Shown here: in pieces, positions 45,745 through 56,287 of the stretch
Layout: each line of letters opens with the position of its first letter
How positions within the stretch are numbered: the stretch's first letter is position 1
Source: Blepharisma stoltei
Lineage: Eukaryota > Ciliophora > Heterotrichea > Heterotrichida > Blepharismidae
Direction: 5' to 3'
Assembly (NCBI GenBank): GCA_914767885.1
Contig: CAJZBQ010000062.1
Coordinates: forward strand, 1-64,000
DNA: 64,000 nt
Position numbers and translations under genes: made by a program
Notes under the pieces: generated by a model
The model's database searches: none
What the model was told of the DNA's origin: nothing
Seen by the model: the letters and a program-made list of their open reading frames with translations, nothing else

Positions 45745-46621
45745 AAATGTATTTCTTAATTTTTCAAAAAATAAAGTGTTAAAATAGATATTGGTATCTG
45801 AAGCTAAATTTGATAATGTCTATTATCTTGCTCGTTTATTAAGATTTTTGCAAAATAGGAATAAATATTTTGATTTTATTAAAATCAAGAGAATGGTTAA
45901 AGAGCTAATGCATCATGCAATATTTCTGAAATTTTCACTTAAAAACTCATTTTCATGTATATTGAGAAAATTACTAATAGCTGTGAGATTTAATTTCTGA
46001 AATAATAAATTTTGATAAAAAGAACCAGTAATAGCAATATTCCAATCGTTCACATTATATGCTTGAAGATTTGTATTGAGTTATATTTCTCTAACAAATA
46101 ATTTAATAAATCCACGAATTTTGCGAAAGTAAATAGTCATTGCAGGATTTATCCCCTCCTGCGATATTTAATATGATATATGAAACTTCATATATAAACT
46201 GTTCATCAGAGTATGGAATTAATTGAATGAGAGAAGGAAGGATATTAGATTGAATAACTTTTTGATAAGGAATTTCTGCTTTGCACGTAAGACGGCGTAA
46301 TATTAAAGCCCCAGCTAACTGCTGGCTACTAAGGCTAGAGTTTATTAAAATTGTAGCATATTTTATAGCATCATCTTCAAAGAGATTAGCATTTTTCAGC
46401 TCTGATTCTATTAAAAAATCTTGAAGAGGATGAAATTTTTGAATATTTAATGTAGAAGATAATTCATTGGCTTCTTCAACTGAATTTAAATTTGAAAATT
46501 TAGTACCTTGCATCAAAGCATCTTCAGCTTTTTGAACATTTAATGAAGAAAATAATCCGATGACATTTTCTAATGAGTTTTGATTTTCCTGGCTCTCATC
46601 AGTCTCCATTAGATCTTCCAT
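45745..46621 (-). pseudogene. Importin-alpha-like gene, copy 2, N-terminal part
   Basis: The start is intact here (MEDLMETDESQENQNSLENVIGLFSSLNVQKAEDALMQGTKF), and it continues through the first ARM repeats to YLLSQNSW, where a one-base deletion (near 46113) breaks the frame. Shorter homologous pieces continue to about 45745, with a deletion of the middle and C-terminal repeats. N-terminal IBB-like basic clusters are absent. Confidence 0.65.
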
Positions 46622-46649
46622 TGCAATTCTAAAATATTTAATATTTAAT

Positions 46650-47541
46650 ATGATATCTGAAGATCTTGAAAATCGCTATAAAGCCTTAATAAAGGAGCGC
46701 AACCAAGTGACTGAAAAGCTTAAGAACTTGAACTGAAACAAAAAATCGTATATATCATATAGAAATCCGAAAGATGTCTTACTCTCTCATTAAACCCAAA
46801 TTTCTATTTTTTAAAAATTTTTAATAAAAACTTATTTTTAATGGCCTTATTTAAATAAAGAAATTAGTAGTAAAGCGCCCAGGCCAAGATCCTGAAGAAT
46901 TTACCAACAGTAAGAAAAATAGATCAAGGTCGCCAAGAAATTTTGAACTGCATACAGAGCGTCCTCCTTTATTAAAAGGTTCTAAATCTGAAAGACTCCG
47001 AAACAAGAATATAGTGACCTCTTTATTAGGTCATCTTAAAAAAGCCAAGCAAGATTTATCTGAACAAAAACCCAAGCTCGAGCTGCAAATGAAAGCTAAC
47101 TTAAAAGTAGCCCAAGAAATTAAAAAACAAGAAGAGGAAATTCGAGTCCAAGCTCTTGAAGAAATTAATGTAAATTTCGAATAGAAACAAAAAGAGATTG
47201 AAATCCAGAAGAAAAACGAGCTAGATGAGCAGATAGCCAAGCTTCAATTTCAAATGCAGAAAGAGTCTCATGAAAATAGGACAGCAGTATATTGCAGCTA
47301 TATTTTGACAGAGTAAAAAATATATAGCACTCAGCCTGGGATATTTTATATGCCCTATAAGCATAATGAAATTACCAAAAAAAGACTGGCACAGTCAAAA
47401 GAAAAAATTGAGGTAAATTCTAGGCAGGGAAAGGCAGGAGTTTGGCACAGGCATCTTGAAGAAGAGGAGCTTAAAATGTCAAGGGAAAGATTGGAAAAAG
47501 TTGAAGAGGAGAATAAAATCCTTAATATGAATAAAACTTAA
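46650..47541 (+). pseudogene. PNN: Pinin/SDK/MemA-domain protein, copy 2
   Basis: MISEDLENRYKALIKERNQVTEKL.., then after a probable IES (about 46750-46870) VVKRPGQDPEEFTNSKKNRSRSP.., the pinin core RLRNKNIVTSLLGHLKKAKQDLSE with a long acidic/basic coiled coil, and the diagnostic end VYFYMPYKHNEITKKRLAQSKEKIEVN once the 52-bp IES is removed. Pinin is a nuclear splicing-associated (EJC/ASAP) protein. An in-frame TAG at about 47180 (NVNFE-stop-KQKEIEI) and a 10-base difference from copy 1 near 46715 suggest this copy is decaying, although copy 1 is more broken. Confidence 0.6.
47290..47341. other. 52-bp IES in the pinin-like gene
   Basis: TA at 47290 and 47342. Removal joins NRTAV to YFYMPYKHNE, the conserved pinin block. 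It is the shortest IES I can support in this window. Confidence 0.75.
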
Positions 47542-47639
47542 TTATTTTCCTTTTGAATTTGTCTATTTAGCATTAATAAGAATAAATTATTCTGCAGCTT
47601 CATATTGGAATATAAATGCCAAACAATCTAATCTATTTT

Positions 47640-50076
47640 TTATGAAATAAAATTAGCATTAACAAGGTGTTTTTCATAAATTGTTTTTTCAAAAGAACTA
47701 TACGGGCCTCCATGCCCACAAGTTAACGGAATTAAAAATCCAGCTTTCTGGTAATCCACTGTACTTGTCACAATCATGCTTTCGTTCAGGTTAAAAGATG
47801 AGCTCGAGTTTTCAGATGGAGTATTTTCAGCTCTTTCTTCTAGAAAACTCAGAACTCTTTGAAGGCTCTTATAAACTTTATCGACATCTTTACAAATTTC
47901 TCTTAATAGCGAGTTTGTCGAGTTTTCATTTGAAGAAATGACAATTTCCAATTCTTTTATTGCTTCTTTTATGGATTTTATAGTGTATTTCTCCCAAAAA
48001 AAAAAAAAAATTTTTTTATTTAAATATTTTTTAATGTTTAAAATAATTATTTTTCTATAATTAAGAGTAGGTAATCGGACCACAAGTCTCAGAGCCTGCT
48101 AAATATAAGCTTGATCCCCAAATATCGAGTGTAGAAATTCATATTACCAAGTTAAGCTCTTGAAATTTTGCTTTTGATATTGAGCTTAATGAGCTCCCTC
48201 CAGAATCCAAGTTATCCATGACAGCCATTAATCTCATAACTGTGCTCACAATTTGTTCATCATCTAGAGAATCAGTCTCTTTCACCAATAGCTGATACTG
48301 AGTAGGGACTTTTGATAGGTGACCAGGATTATTTAATGAGTCTCCTTCACGAATTTTTTTGAAAATTGATAAATGCTCTATTAATCGAGTGAGCCTAGAA
48401 ATTGAGCCAGAAAAATTTGAAATTTCGTCTTCAGTTAAAATATGCGATTTTTTGATATGCTTTAATTACAATAAATAAAATCATACCTAATTATAGCTGT
48501 TGTCTTATTTTATATATAAAATTGGATATTAGCTAGTATAAATGCTTTTATTTATTGCAATTAGGTATATTTTTCGATTTGGAAAGAGAAGTTGAAATTT
48601 TTTCTTGAAACCCAGTGGTTAATCTATAAGCCACTCCTGCTTTTAATGATGCTAAATCACTGATCATTTTGTCTTGAGGATCTGATGATATCTCATTAAT
48701 TATGATTAATACCATTATTTGATTTAATTTTTTAATTAATATTAATTTTCCTACGCTGAATTAATTGCTTTTATTTATGTTTTTAAATATAATATTTTAT
48801 AACAGTCTGCAGCCAAATAATCTCCTGCAGAATCGCTATCAGCTTTCTGGGCCACTTTCAGCCCCCAATATGCGACTTTCCCAAAATTAAAAAACGACGT
48901 ATCTTCCAGCGACGCAAAAGTCCGATCAGCAAATAAAAAATCAAGTGCACACTCCCTTGCCAAGTGTGTCGCAATACACCCTCCTAGCGATTCTCCATGC
49001 ACCCCCAATTTCGGCACATTTTTTGTCGTCCTCAAATAATTCACAATAATTTGCCCATCTTTCTGTATTCTTGGCAGACTCGGTTTCCCAGAAGTCCTTC
49101 CATACCCTCTGTAATTCCACAAAAATACATTGATTCCATTTCTTATATAAAATTCAAGCCACTCAGTCTGAAAAAAAGAAAATTCATAGAAACCCGCATT
49201 TGGGTTGCAAATCAGCATGCAAGGACGTGGCAAGCCTTGAGGTGTGCTCTGCACAAAAAATCCATCAATATTTACACCGTCTTCTGCAGTTATCCAGACC
49301 TGCTCTGAATTAAAGCGCTTTAAGAGATCCGCCCTCATATAGTTTCCTGAGCCTAGCGTGTCGTCAAGTGCCCATCTTTTGAGCCTTTTATAGCAAGTTG
49401 TAGGCCCACAAGAAGTCAAAAGGGCTTTTCCAATTTGTTCACAAGTTTCAATGGCGTGGTGGAATTGTGTGTCATTGAGGCGATCTTCGAAAACTATATT
49501 GGATGGGTCAGGCTTTTCGTATTGGATTTTCATTCAGTTCCAGAGTTTGTATTCATCACAAGAATCCACAATAATTGTAATATCTTCAAGGGTGGATTTT
49601 AGGTCTATTAGAAGTGAGTAAAACTGATTTTGGTGTTTGGACAGTGAACTGCCAAGGGTTTTTAAGTTATCATGAATTGTTTCTATCAGATGACAAGTAA
49701 ATGATACCGACCCATACGATACCTGAGGGTTATTATCTTCATTTCCACTCTTTTTTGCTTTTTCATGCAAATGTTCCAAATATAAGTGAAGGTCTTTCAT
49801 CTTGTAATAAATCTGTGACGTCATTTCTCTACAGAAACTTGCTTCAATCGATCGTCTTCAAAATCAGCAGGACCCTGGAAAAATCAAAATTTGTGCCGCA
49901 AATCGTAAGAGTAATCATAAAGAAATTATGAAAAGCAAAAGAGACCCAGGCAAAGTAATTAGGTAGGAGAGTAAGAAAAAGACTTCGAAAATTAAGGCGA
50001 GAAAAAGGAGGATACTTGCCATGACTACGCCTCCAAAAATCAGAAGTTTGAGCTTTCTATTGCAGAAGTTTACCAT
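47640..50076 (-). CDS. Alpha/beta hydrolase with N-terminal membrane segments, three IESs
   Basis: Minus exons 50076-48795, 48711-48570, 48457-48070 and 47987-47640 total 2,160 bases, 719 residues. The N-terminus MVNFCNRKLKLLIFGGVVMASILLFLALIFEVFFLLSYL.. has two membrane segments. The hydrolase core has NPNAGFYEFSFFQTEWLEFYIRNGINVFLWNYRGYGRTSG, the nucleophile elbow LGVHGESLGGCIA, then ADRTFASLEDTSFF. The acid (SSDPQDKMISDLASLK) and the catalytic His block (LIPLTCGHGGPYSSFEKTIYEKHL) come after the IESs. Without excision the protein would end before its Asp and His, so excision is needed for a complete triad. Substrate is unknown; a membrane-anchored lipase or acyl hydrolase is plausible. Confidence 0.88.
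47988..48069. other. 82-bp IES in the hydrolase gene
   Basis: TA at 47986-47987 and 48068-48069. Removal joins SETCGPITY to TIKSIKEAIKELE. It contains a run of 18 adenines on the plus strand near 47996-48010. Confidence 0.85.
48458..48569. other. 112-bp IES in the hydrolase gene with short TIRs
   Basis: TA-bounded. The ends share TAATT.CAATAAATAAAA in inverted orientation. Removal joins STSLSKS to KNIKKSHILTEDE. Confidence 0.85.
48712..48794. other. 83-bp IES in the hydrolase gene
   Basis: Bounded by TATTA at both ends. Removal joins AADCYKI to LIIINEISSDPQDKMISDLASLK, linking the two halves of the hydrolase fold. Confidence 0.85.
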
Positions 50077-51094
50077 TTATAAGATTTAGAGATTTGATAA
50101 TAAAAACCTGTAATATGAATAAAAAACTGGAAAAATAAATAAGTTATTAGAAAAAGAAAAGTATTAGGTAAATGGGCATTTCCTTTTGGGATTATGATGG
50201 AAATGACGCAATTTTATATTTTTATGAGAAATTATTAATAAATTATTATATAAATGTTTTTCTTATAATAGAAAATGATATTGAGATTTAATTTTTTAGA
50301 GCCAAAATGAATTTGGCATAGATATAGAAAGATCAAGCATAGATCAGTAAAAATTGTAATTCTAAAATAGCTTTAAGATGATGAATAATTAAAAATAATA
50401 GATAGAGTTAAAAAGCTTTCTTAATCCCTCATTTAAATTGGAATAAGAAATTTTTTTTCAAATTAAAGGTATTAATTTTCATAACAAAATATATTTAAAA
50501 ATAACGAATATAAGTTTTGCACAATGTTTTTTGATTTTAATTTATTTCATAAAGAATTAATTTAGAATACTAATCACTTCAACATGCCAATGCTTAAATA
50601 GCATTTTATTTGCACTACCCATTAAACTAAATTAAAGCTATTTTATAAAAGTTAATATTTCCACCTATATAAAACTTTTAAAAAAAGTCGTTCCAATTAA
50701 AGTGTTTTAATATATCCAAAAATTATAATTTAAAGGGAGAGTTAATATTTCTACGGATTTTTGAAACCGTATATTCAATTACTCAAGAAATGCAAAAACA
50801 AATCCTGGCAATGGCATTCTGCCAATAAATTTGAATAATTAATCTTTTTGATAAGAATTCAGTTTGCCAATTGGCCTCTTAAGCAATTTTCCCATTCCAT
50901 ATTAGAATAATTTTCTTAATATAAACAATAAATTTCTGAAACGCTTCGATTAATTAAAAAACTCCAAAAGTTTCATTTTAGCTTTCCTTTCTCAATTCTT
51001 TAGCCTCCCCTTCAAATGAAACTTAAATTCTGCTTCATTCCTGCTAAAACTTAAAATTTTAGTTTGAAATGGCTTTTCCGTTTATAGATAAATT
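50077..51094. other. Intergenic, divergent promoter region with an IES-like element
   Basis: AT-rich spacer between the divergent hydrolase and choline-transporter-like genes. Apart from the element at 50422-50742 I see no gene. Both promoters must lie here, but no motif is clear. Confidence 0.5.
50422..50742. mobile_element. 321-bp IES-like element, intergenic
   Basis: TA at 50422 and 50743. The ends are ATCCCTCATTTAAATTGGAA and the complement of AACTCTCCCTTTAAATTATA. Related to the amidase IES at 34653. Confidence 0.6.
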
Positions 51095-53575
51095 ATGGGA
51101 GGAAAGTCATCAAAGACAGAGGACCCAGACAACGAAGACCCAAAAAAGCCTGATGATAATAAAGACAAAAAATCTGACTCTAAGTCAAAATACATGGACC
51201 CAGACTATAAAGGTGAGCCACTTTCTGATGATCTTTCAAATGGACCTGTTGAAAAACGCAGATGCACAGATTGCTTATGCTGCCTTGTTTTTCTCGCTTT
51301 TGCGGTTACCTGATTTGTAGTAGGAATTACAGGATTTTCTGAAGGAAATCCCTACCTTTTAACTTACCCTTACGACTCTGATGGAAACCAATGTGGTCGT
51401 CCTGGTGAAAATGCTGAGCACTACGATTATCTTTATTTCCCATTCCCAATTTCTGGGTACCTCGACTACCGAGTCTGTGTAAAACACTGCCCTAAGCACT
51501 ACAACTCCACAGTGGACTGCTACAAAATCGAAAAATTCCATTACACCTGTACATTTCTGTTTGAAAATATTTCTGATGCTCCTGATCCTACTTATGGGTA
51601 TATTAAAGGAATATACCCAAGTGATGGGTACCTAGATAGATTTTGTTTGCCAGATTCTGATGCAGAAGTTGGATGGGTAAAGTATGGTTATGACGAAGTG
51701 AGTGATAAAATTGATGTGACTGTTTTAACAAAATGGATAGGCGATGTGTGGAATTGCTGGGAAGTCATGTTTATAGTAGCTGCTATAGCATTTGTCATTG
51801 GAGGAGTTTATATGTTTGTTTTAAGGTATTGTTTAGGAGTTCATTATTTCTTCTAAATTCTTATTTTATTTTTTGTTTTTGATAAAAAAAAATTATTTTT
51901 GATAGGAGTTTTAGTGTGGATTTCTATTATTGTCTTTTGAATATTCCTTATACTTTGTAGAAATAAAATGGTGACTTTAACGGAAATTGGTCTCAGAGGA
52001 ACACTGCTTATGAAGCAGGTTGGACCCATCTTGATGAAGCTAAAAGCAGGCATCTTTCCCTTTTTGAAGTATGCCTTTTGGATTGGGATGCCTTGCTGAA
52101 GAGGGAAGTTTTGTTTCTACCCGAAGTTTTTCCTGTCCCTGTCAGATGAATTAGACAGGCTTTGCTTCTCACATAATCTTCCTCTATCGGGACTATTGGG
52201 GTTTTCTGCAGTGTGCTGCTCTAACCTACGGAGCTGATCCTTTGCTAGGTGAGTTTCATCAGAAAATTTAAGAGGGCGGAATTTTGGCTGGGCCTTCACC
52301 ATTCCCTAATGTATAAGCATCAGATGTAGGCAATCTTTCCTGGAATCAAAGTAGTCCAGCTAGTTGGGGCCCCGCTTATGGCGGTATAAAATTTAATTTA
52401 ATATTATACTTTGTGCTTCATTTTTACTGTGGGCTGCTGAAAATAAATACCAAGAAGACACTGACAAAGACACGCGCACAACTTTATATGTTTGCAGTGG
52501 GATTATGTGGGGAATAGTAGGGGTTTATTTTCTTTATATCTTGTGCATGTGCAATAGAATTAGATTGGCAGTTGCAATCATGAAAGCAGGCACGCTTTAT
52601 ATTAGAGACGTCTGGTATGCAATGCTAGTGCCACCTGTTTTCTTTGTAGTCATTATTGCGTTTTATATATGGTGGGTGTTGGCTACGCTTTGGCTTTATT
52701 CAAGTGGGGATATCAAGCAGCATGGTGATACTGCTTTTGCTGAGGCTGAGTGGAATAATGATACAAGAAATGCATTTTATTTTGAATTTTTTGGAATTTT
52801 GTGGATAAATGCAATTTTAATTGCCCTTTGTGAGTTTATCTTGGCTGCATCTGTATGCATTTGGTACTTTTCTTGTGGGTCAGACCATGGAGCTCAGCGG
52901 CCGATTTCGAGACCGATATGGTGGGCATTTCGTTACCATTTAGGGACTTTGGCTTTTGGATCTTTTATATTAGCTGTTATCTGGGCAATTAAATATATCT
53001 TAATGTACATCCAAGCCAGAATTAAAGCAGTTAATAGAGATGGTAAAAGCAAAGCATTGCTTTTACTTCTAAGATGCCTAACTTGCTATGTCGTATGCTT
53101 TGAAAGATTCGTTAAATTCCTCAACAAAAATGCTTTTATTCAATGTGCCTTAAATTCTACTTCATTTTGCACAGCAGCCCGTGATGCATTTTTCTTAATC
53201 CTCAGGAACGGTTTCAGGTTTTTGGCCCTTGGATCAATTGGACACGTTTTTCAGTTTTTAGGAAAATGGATGATAGCAATTATTGCGACTTTCGCTGGAT
53301 ATATGATTATTACCCATGCCTCTAGATGGTCAGACAAGCTGCATTCCCCTATTTTCCCGACAATTGTGTTTTTATTGATTGCTTATATTATAGCGTCACT
53401 TTTCATGGGAATTTATTCGATGGCATGTGACGCTATTTTGCATTGTTTTCTTGCTGATGAAGAATTGTGCAAAAATAAAGATCGACCGCCACAGCATGCT
53501 CCAGAGATGCTCAAAGATTTTCTTGATAAGGAGAGGAAGAAGGAAAGCAAGCAGAAATGTTGCTGCTGTTGCTAA
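51095..53575 (+). CDS. Choline-transporter-like protein (SLC44/CTL family)
   Basis: Joining 51095-51833, 51903-51948 and 52405-53575 gives 1,956 bases, 651 residues. It starts MGGKSSKTEDPDNED; YMDPDYKGEPL..KRRCTDCLCCLVFLAFAVTWFVVG is the CTL N-terminal signature with the first membrane segment. A Cys-rich extracellular loop follows, then about nine more membrane segments. The block SALxxTSFCTAARDAFFLILRN and the ending CDAILHCFLADEELCKNKDRPPQHAPEMLKDF are CTL hallmarks. The C-terminus is CCCCC. MGG could be N-myristoylated. It transports choline or related amines at membranes. TGA=Trp at 51311 and 51938. One short IES and one SINE-derived IES lie in the third membrane segment. Confidence 0.94.
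51834..51902. other. 69-bp IES in the SLC44 gene
   Basis: The direct repeat TAGGAGTT at both edges (51834 and 51903) includes the TA. Removal joins VLRYCLGV to LVWISIIVFWIFLIL. Confidence 0.92.
51949..52404 (+). mobile_element. 456-bp SINE-derived IES in the SLC44 gene
   Basis: A perfect 11-bp duplication TTATACTTTGT (51948-51958 and 52404-52414). The element begins AGAAATAAAATGGTGAC and is GC-rich and non-coding. Cutting at the TA in the duplication restores WIFLILCASFLLWAAENKYQED and the full-length frame. Confidence 0.93.
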
Positions 53576-54156
53576 TTAGGAAATTAATAAAGAAAATATC
53601 TGATTTAATTTTTTAATAAATATAAATTCCAAAAGGCTTGTTGAGATAAGTTTACCTGCTGCTAGTTTTGAATTATATAGTAATTTAAATTTTTATAATT
53701 GGGCTATTTTGAAGGGAATTTTTATATATATATATTAATGGAAAATAAATTAGAAATTTTGATTGAAATTTCCTATAATAATGAACTCTTTACAATCTAG
53801 CTATAAAATCAGTTTTTCTGATAAAGTGGTAACTCCTTGCTTATTTAGCGGTAAAAGCCATTGGGAAAAATTAGTAATAATTAAAAAGCATTTTTATTTA
53901 AATATGATCTCTAGCTAATATTATTTTATTAAAATTTTAAATACCCACATCATAAATCATAAATTTTTATTAATTATATTATTATATAATATTTTAAAAA
54001 AACAATTTAACCCCATGAGATTAAAAATCGAGTCAAGGAAATAAGAAATTCGCGGATTTTGTAGAATCTTTGAGGGGATCTAAAATTATGATTTATTTTC
54101 TGAAGATCATAAAGTATAATTTTTGCAGCTACTGTTATAAACCTAATAAGAGAACT
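53576..54156. other. AT-rich spacer, nothing recognised
   Basis: Strongly AT-rich, with stops in every frame. Confidence 0.55.
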
Positions 54157-54170
54157 GTAAGCATTTCTTG

Positions 54171-54603
54171 GATAAATAAAATGGCATTCGGTTCGAGAGA
54201 AATTGGCTCTGCCAATTTTCTCTCCCTCATGGAATTTTATTTATGGGGTTGGGTTTTCTCTCGAGAACTTCTGCACAGCAATAGTCGTTTAACTTTGGGG
54301 ATAACCAAAGGCACGACTCCTCAGTGCACTCAAGATTTCGGAGTTTTACCTCTCAGCACGTCCCCACGGGAGGATGACCCTTAGGCGGAACACGCGCAGG
54401 AGCTGAGTCTGGACGAGCGACGGCAACGCGCCGGGTGAGATGTGCGGCGATTTATCTGGCGACTAGCCTTATAGAAGGCTTGGGTGTGGGCTGACCACAT
54501 ATTCCAAGATGGCTTGGTGACGTCACTAGTTGTCGCTTTGACCCTTTTTCATTAAGGGGTGTGGGCACTAGACACCTTAAAAACTATGTAACTAAGTAAG
54601 TAA
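54171..54603 (+). mobile_element. SINE-like element with 14-bp duplication
   Basis: GTAAGCATTTCTTG at 54157-54170 and 54604-54617. The head is GATAAATAAAATGGC, the tail AACTAAGTAAGTAA. The open frame inside (54070-54384) is incidental. Confidence 0.88.
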
Positions 54604-54611
54604 GTAAGCAT

Positions 54612-54790
54612 TTCTTGAAAAATCGCAAAAAAGCAGTCATTTCAGCAATGCTAATATAGAAATCAGAAATGAATTAGAAAAGATTTTGTTTGGCGGTAGA
54701 ATTAAAGAGATGAATGCTAGAAAGGCTAAATTTATTATGGATCTTGATGACTACGATATGGATCTGGAAAAGCTTCAAGAAAGCTATTAA
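54612..54790 (+). CDS. Possible C-terminal fragment of a small gene split by the SINE-like element
   Basis: Reads LEKSQKSSHFSNANIEIRNELEKILFGGRIKEMNARKAKFIMDLDDYDMDLEKLQESY-stop, a charged helical sequence. The upstream part before the SINE-like element has a TAA in the matching frame, so the gene's beginning is not resolved. Confidence 0.35.
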
Positions 54791-54925
54791 AGAATAAGGA
54801 AAAGGCATTTCCATGATTTTCCATAAATTATTTTATATTTTATAGGCAATTTCAAATGTTTTCACAATTTTTTTAAGATTAGTTGTATTTCTGATGACTA
54901 CTGCATAATTGACATAATCCATTGA

Positions 54926-55292
54926 CGCCTCCCCCCTGTGAGTGAACAAAAAAAAAATTTTGTTTACTCAAGGAGGGGGGTTAATTTTTTTTTTTTAAAA
55001 AAATTTATTTATATATAAATTTTTAAAAAATATTTTTTCGAAATTTTAAAAAATCTAATTCGCAAAAATTGGAAAGCAAAATATTAATTTAATTTATAAA
55101 ATTTATGTTTTAAAAAGCAATTCGTTTAAAATTAAACATAATTAGCTCTAGATTTCATTATACTAATTATCATTTATATATCAAAATTTTTTTCCATAAA
55201 AATTTTTTTCTTTACTCACGGAGGGTGGGTTTTTTGGGCAAAAAATAAGGATTTTTCTAATGGTTTTGTTCACTCACGGAGGGGGGGGGAGT
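54926..55292. mobile_element. TIR element, CTCC..GTGAGTGAAC family
   Basis: The left end is a hairpin (GCCTCCCCCCTGTGAGTGAAC, ~10 bases, GTTTACTCAAGGAGGGGGG; read as two arms each shorter than 22 bases). The right end is GTTCACTCACGGAGGGGG. The core (TTAAACATAATTAGCTC, TTTCATTATACTAATTATCA) is shared with 24.40, 25.03 and 61.02 kb. It is intergenic. Confidence 0.7.
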
Positions 55293-55697
55293 GAGTTATT
55301 GCATATATTATTCAGCATATTGGGCTTTCGTAAATAACTTATATCTAGATACCAAATGCCTTTGCAAATAATGCAAGGCATACTATAATAGGATTCTTAT
55401 TTCATAATAAAAAATAAATGTTATTATAAGGGCAAAATTAAGCTTATGCGCATCACTTACATATCTGACGAAATCTAGGCAAATGGAAGTATAATCCAAA
55501 TATTGTAAATAATTAAAAATTACGAGGTAAAAGAGATAAAATTATACTTGCAAATATTACAAAAGAATTTCAAAGCTATTTCTGTCTAAATTTTAAAATT
55601 CATACCTAAATATCTTAAGAAAAAGAAAAATGGAAAATTGAAATGGCCTGGATTCGACACAAATATTCACTGAATTAAGCGCTGAATTTTAATTAAA
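55293..55697. other. AT-rich spacer upstream of the RRM gene
   Basis: No gene seen; it presumably holds the promoter of the RRM gene. Confidence 0.5.
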
Positions 55698-56051
55698 ATG
55701 TCTAAGCGAGAAAGAAGTGAAGACCGATATGTCTTTGTATCAGGCTTTAGCAGTAATGCAAATTCTCATTCAATTGCAAGAGCTTTTGCTACTTGTGGGA
55801 AAATCGAACGAATCCATTTCAGAAACAGAAAAAACTGCATAGTTTGGTTCGAGGAGTCAGAAAGTGTCTGGAAAGCATTAAAATTTCATGGAACAAAGCA
55901 GCCTTCACTCAATGCAAATATATTAAAAGTGTCTGTGTCTCAAGAATTCCAACCAGCTAAGAAGCCTAAGCCTTGCAGCGGATCGTTTATAGTACTTGAT
56001 CCACCAAGGTTTAATAACTTCATGATTCCTATTTTACCGTCATTTATGTAA
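55698..56051 (+). CDS. Small single-RRM RNA-binding protein
   Basis: 117 residues. One RRM spans about residues 9-85: RNP2 YVFVSGFS, helix SIARAFATCGKIERIHF, RNP1-like NCIVWFEESESVWKAL, then NANILKVSVSQEF. A short Pro- and Lys-containing tail ends IPILPSFM. It binds RNA; the process is unknown. No TGA codon and no IES. The start has a basic MSKRERSEDR lead. Confidence 0.75.
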   Translation: MSKRERSEDRYVFVSGFSSNANSHSIARAFATCGKIERIHFRNRKNCIVWFEESESVWKALKFHGTKQPSLNANILKVSVSQEFQPAKKPKPCSGSFIVLDPPRFNNFMIPILPSFM

Positions 56052-56287
56052 TTTATCTGAGGGTAAGCTAATTCCAAAAGAAATTTTTATTATAATTTAC
56101 GATTATCGAAAATTAATTTAAAATTAATTATAATAAATAGTTAAAAATCATAATATTAATTAGTGTTATCCTTCGCCCAATTTTCTTTGTCTATATTTTA
56201 GTTTTGCTGATTTATTTTGCAATTTTCTGAATTAATTTTCTTGATAACTACCCAAGTGAATTAATCTACCTGGAGAAATATATATAA

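Noticed and set aside
47640-48715. Independent 293-codon gene on the minus strand
   Set aside because: Its sequence supplies the acid and histidine of the hydrolase just upstream, and an 83-bp TA-bounded IES separates the two halves.
54070-54384. 104-codon frame
   Set aside because: Starts outside and runs through the SINE-like element at 54171; no conserved sequence.
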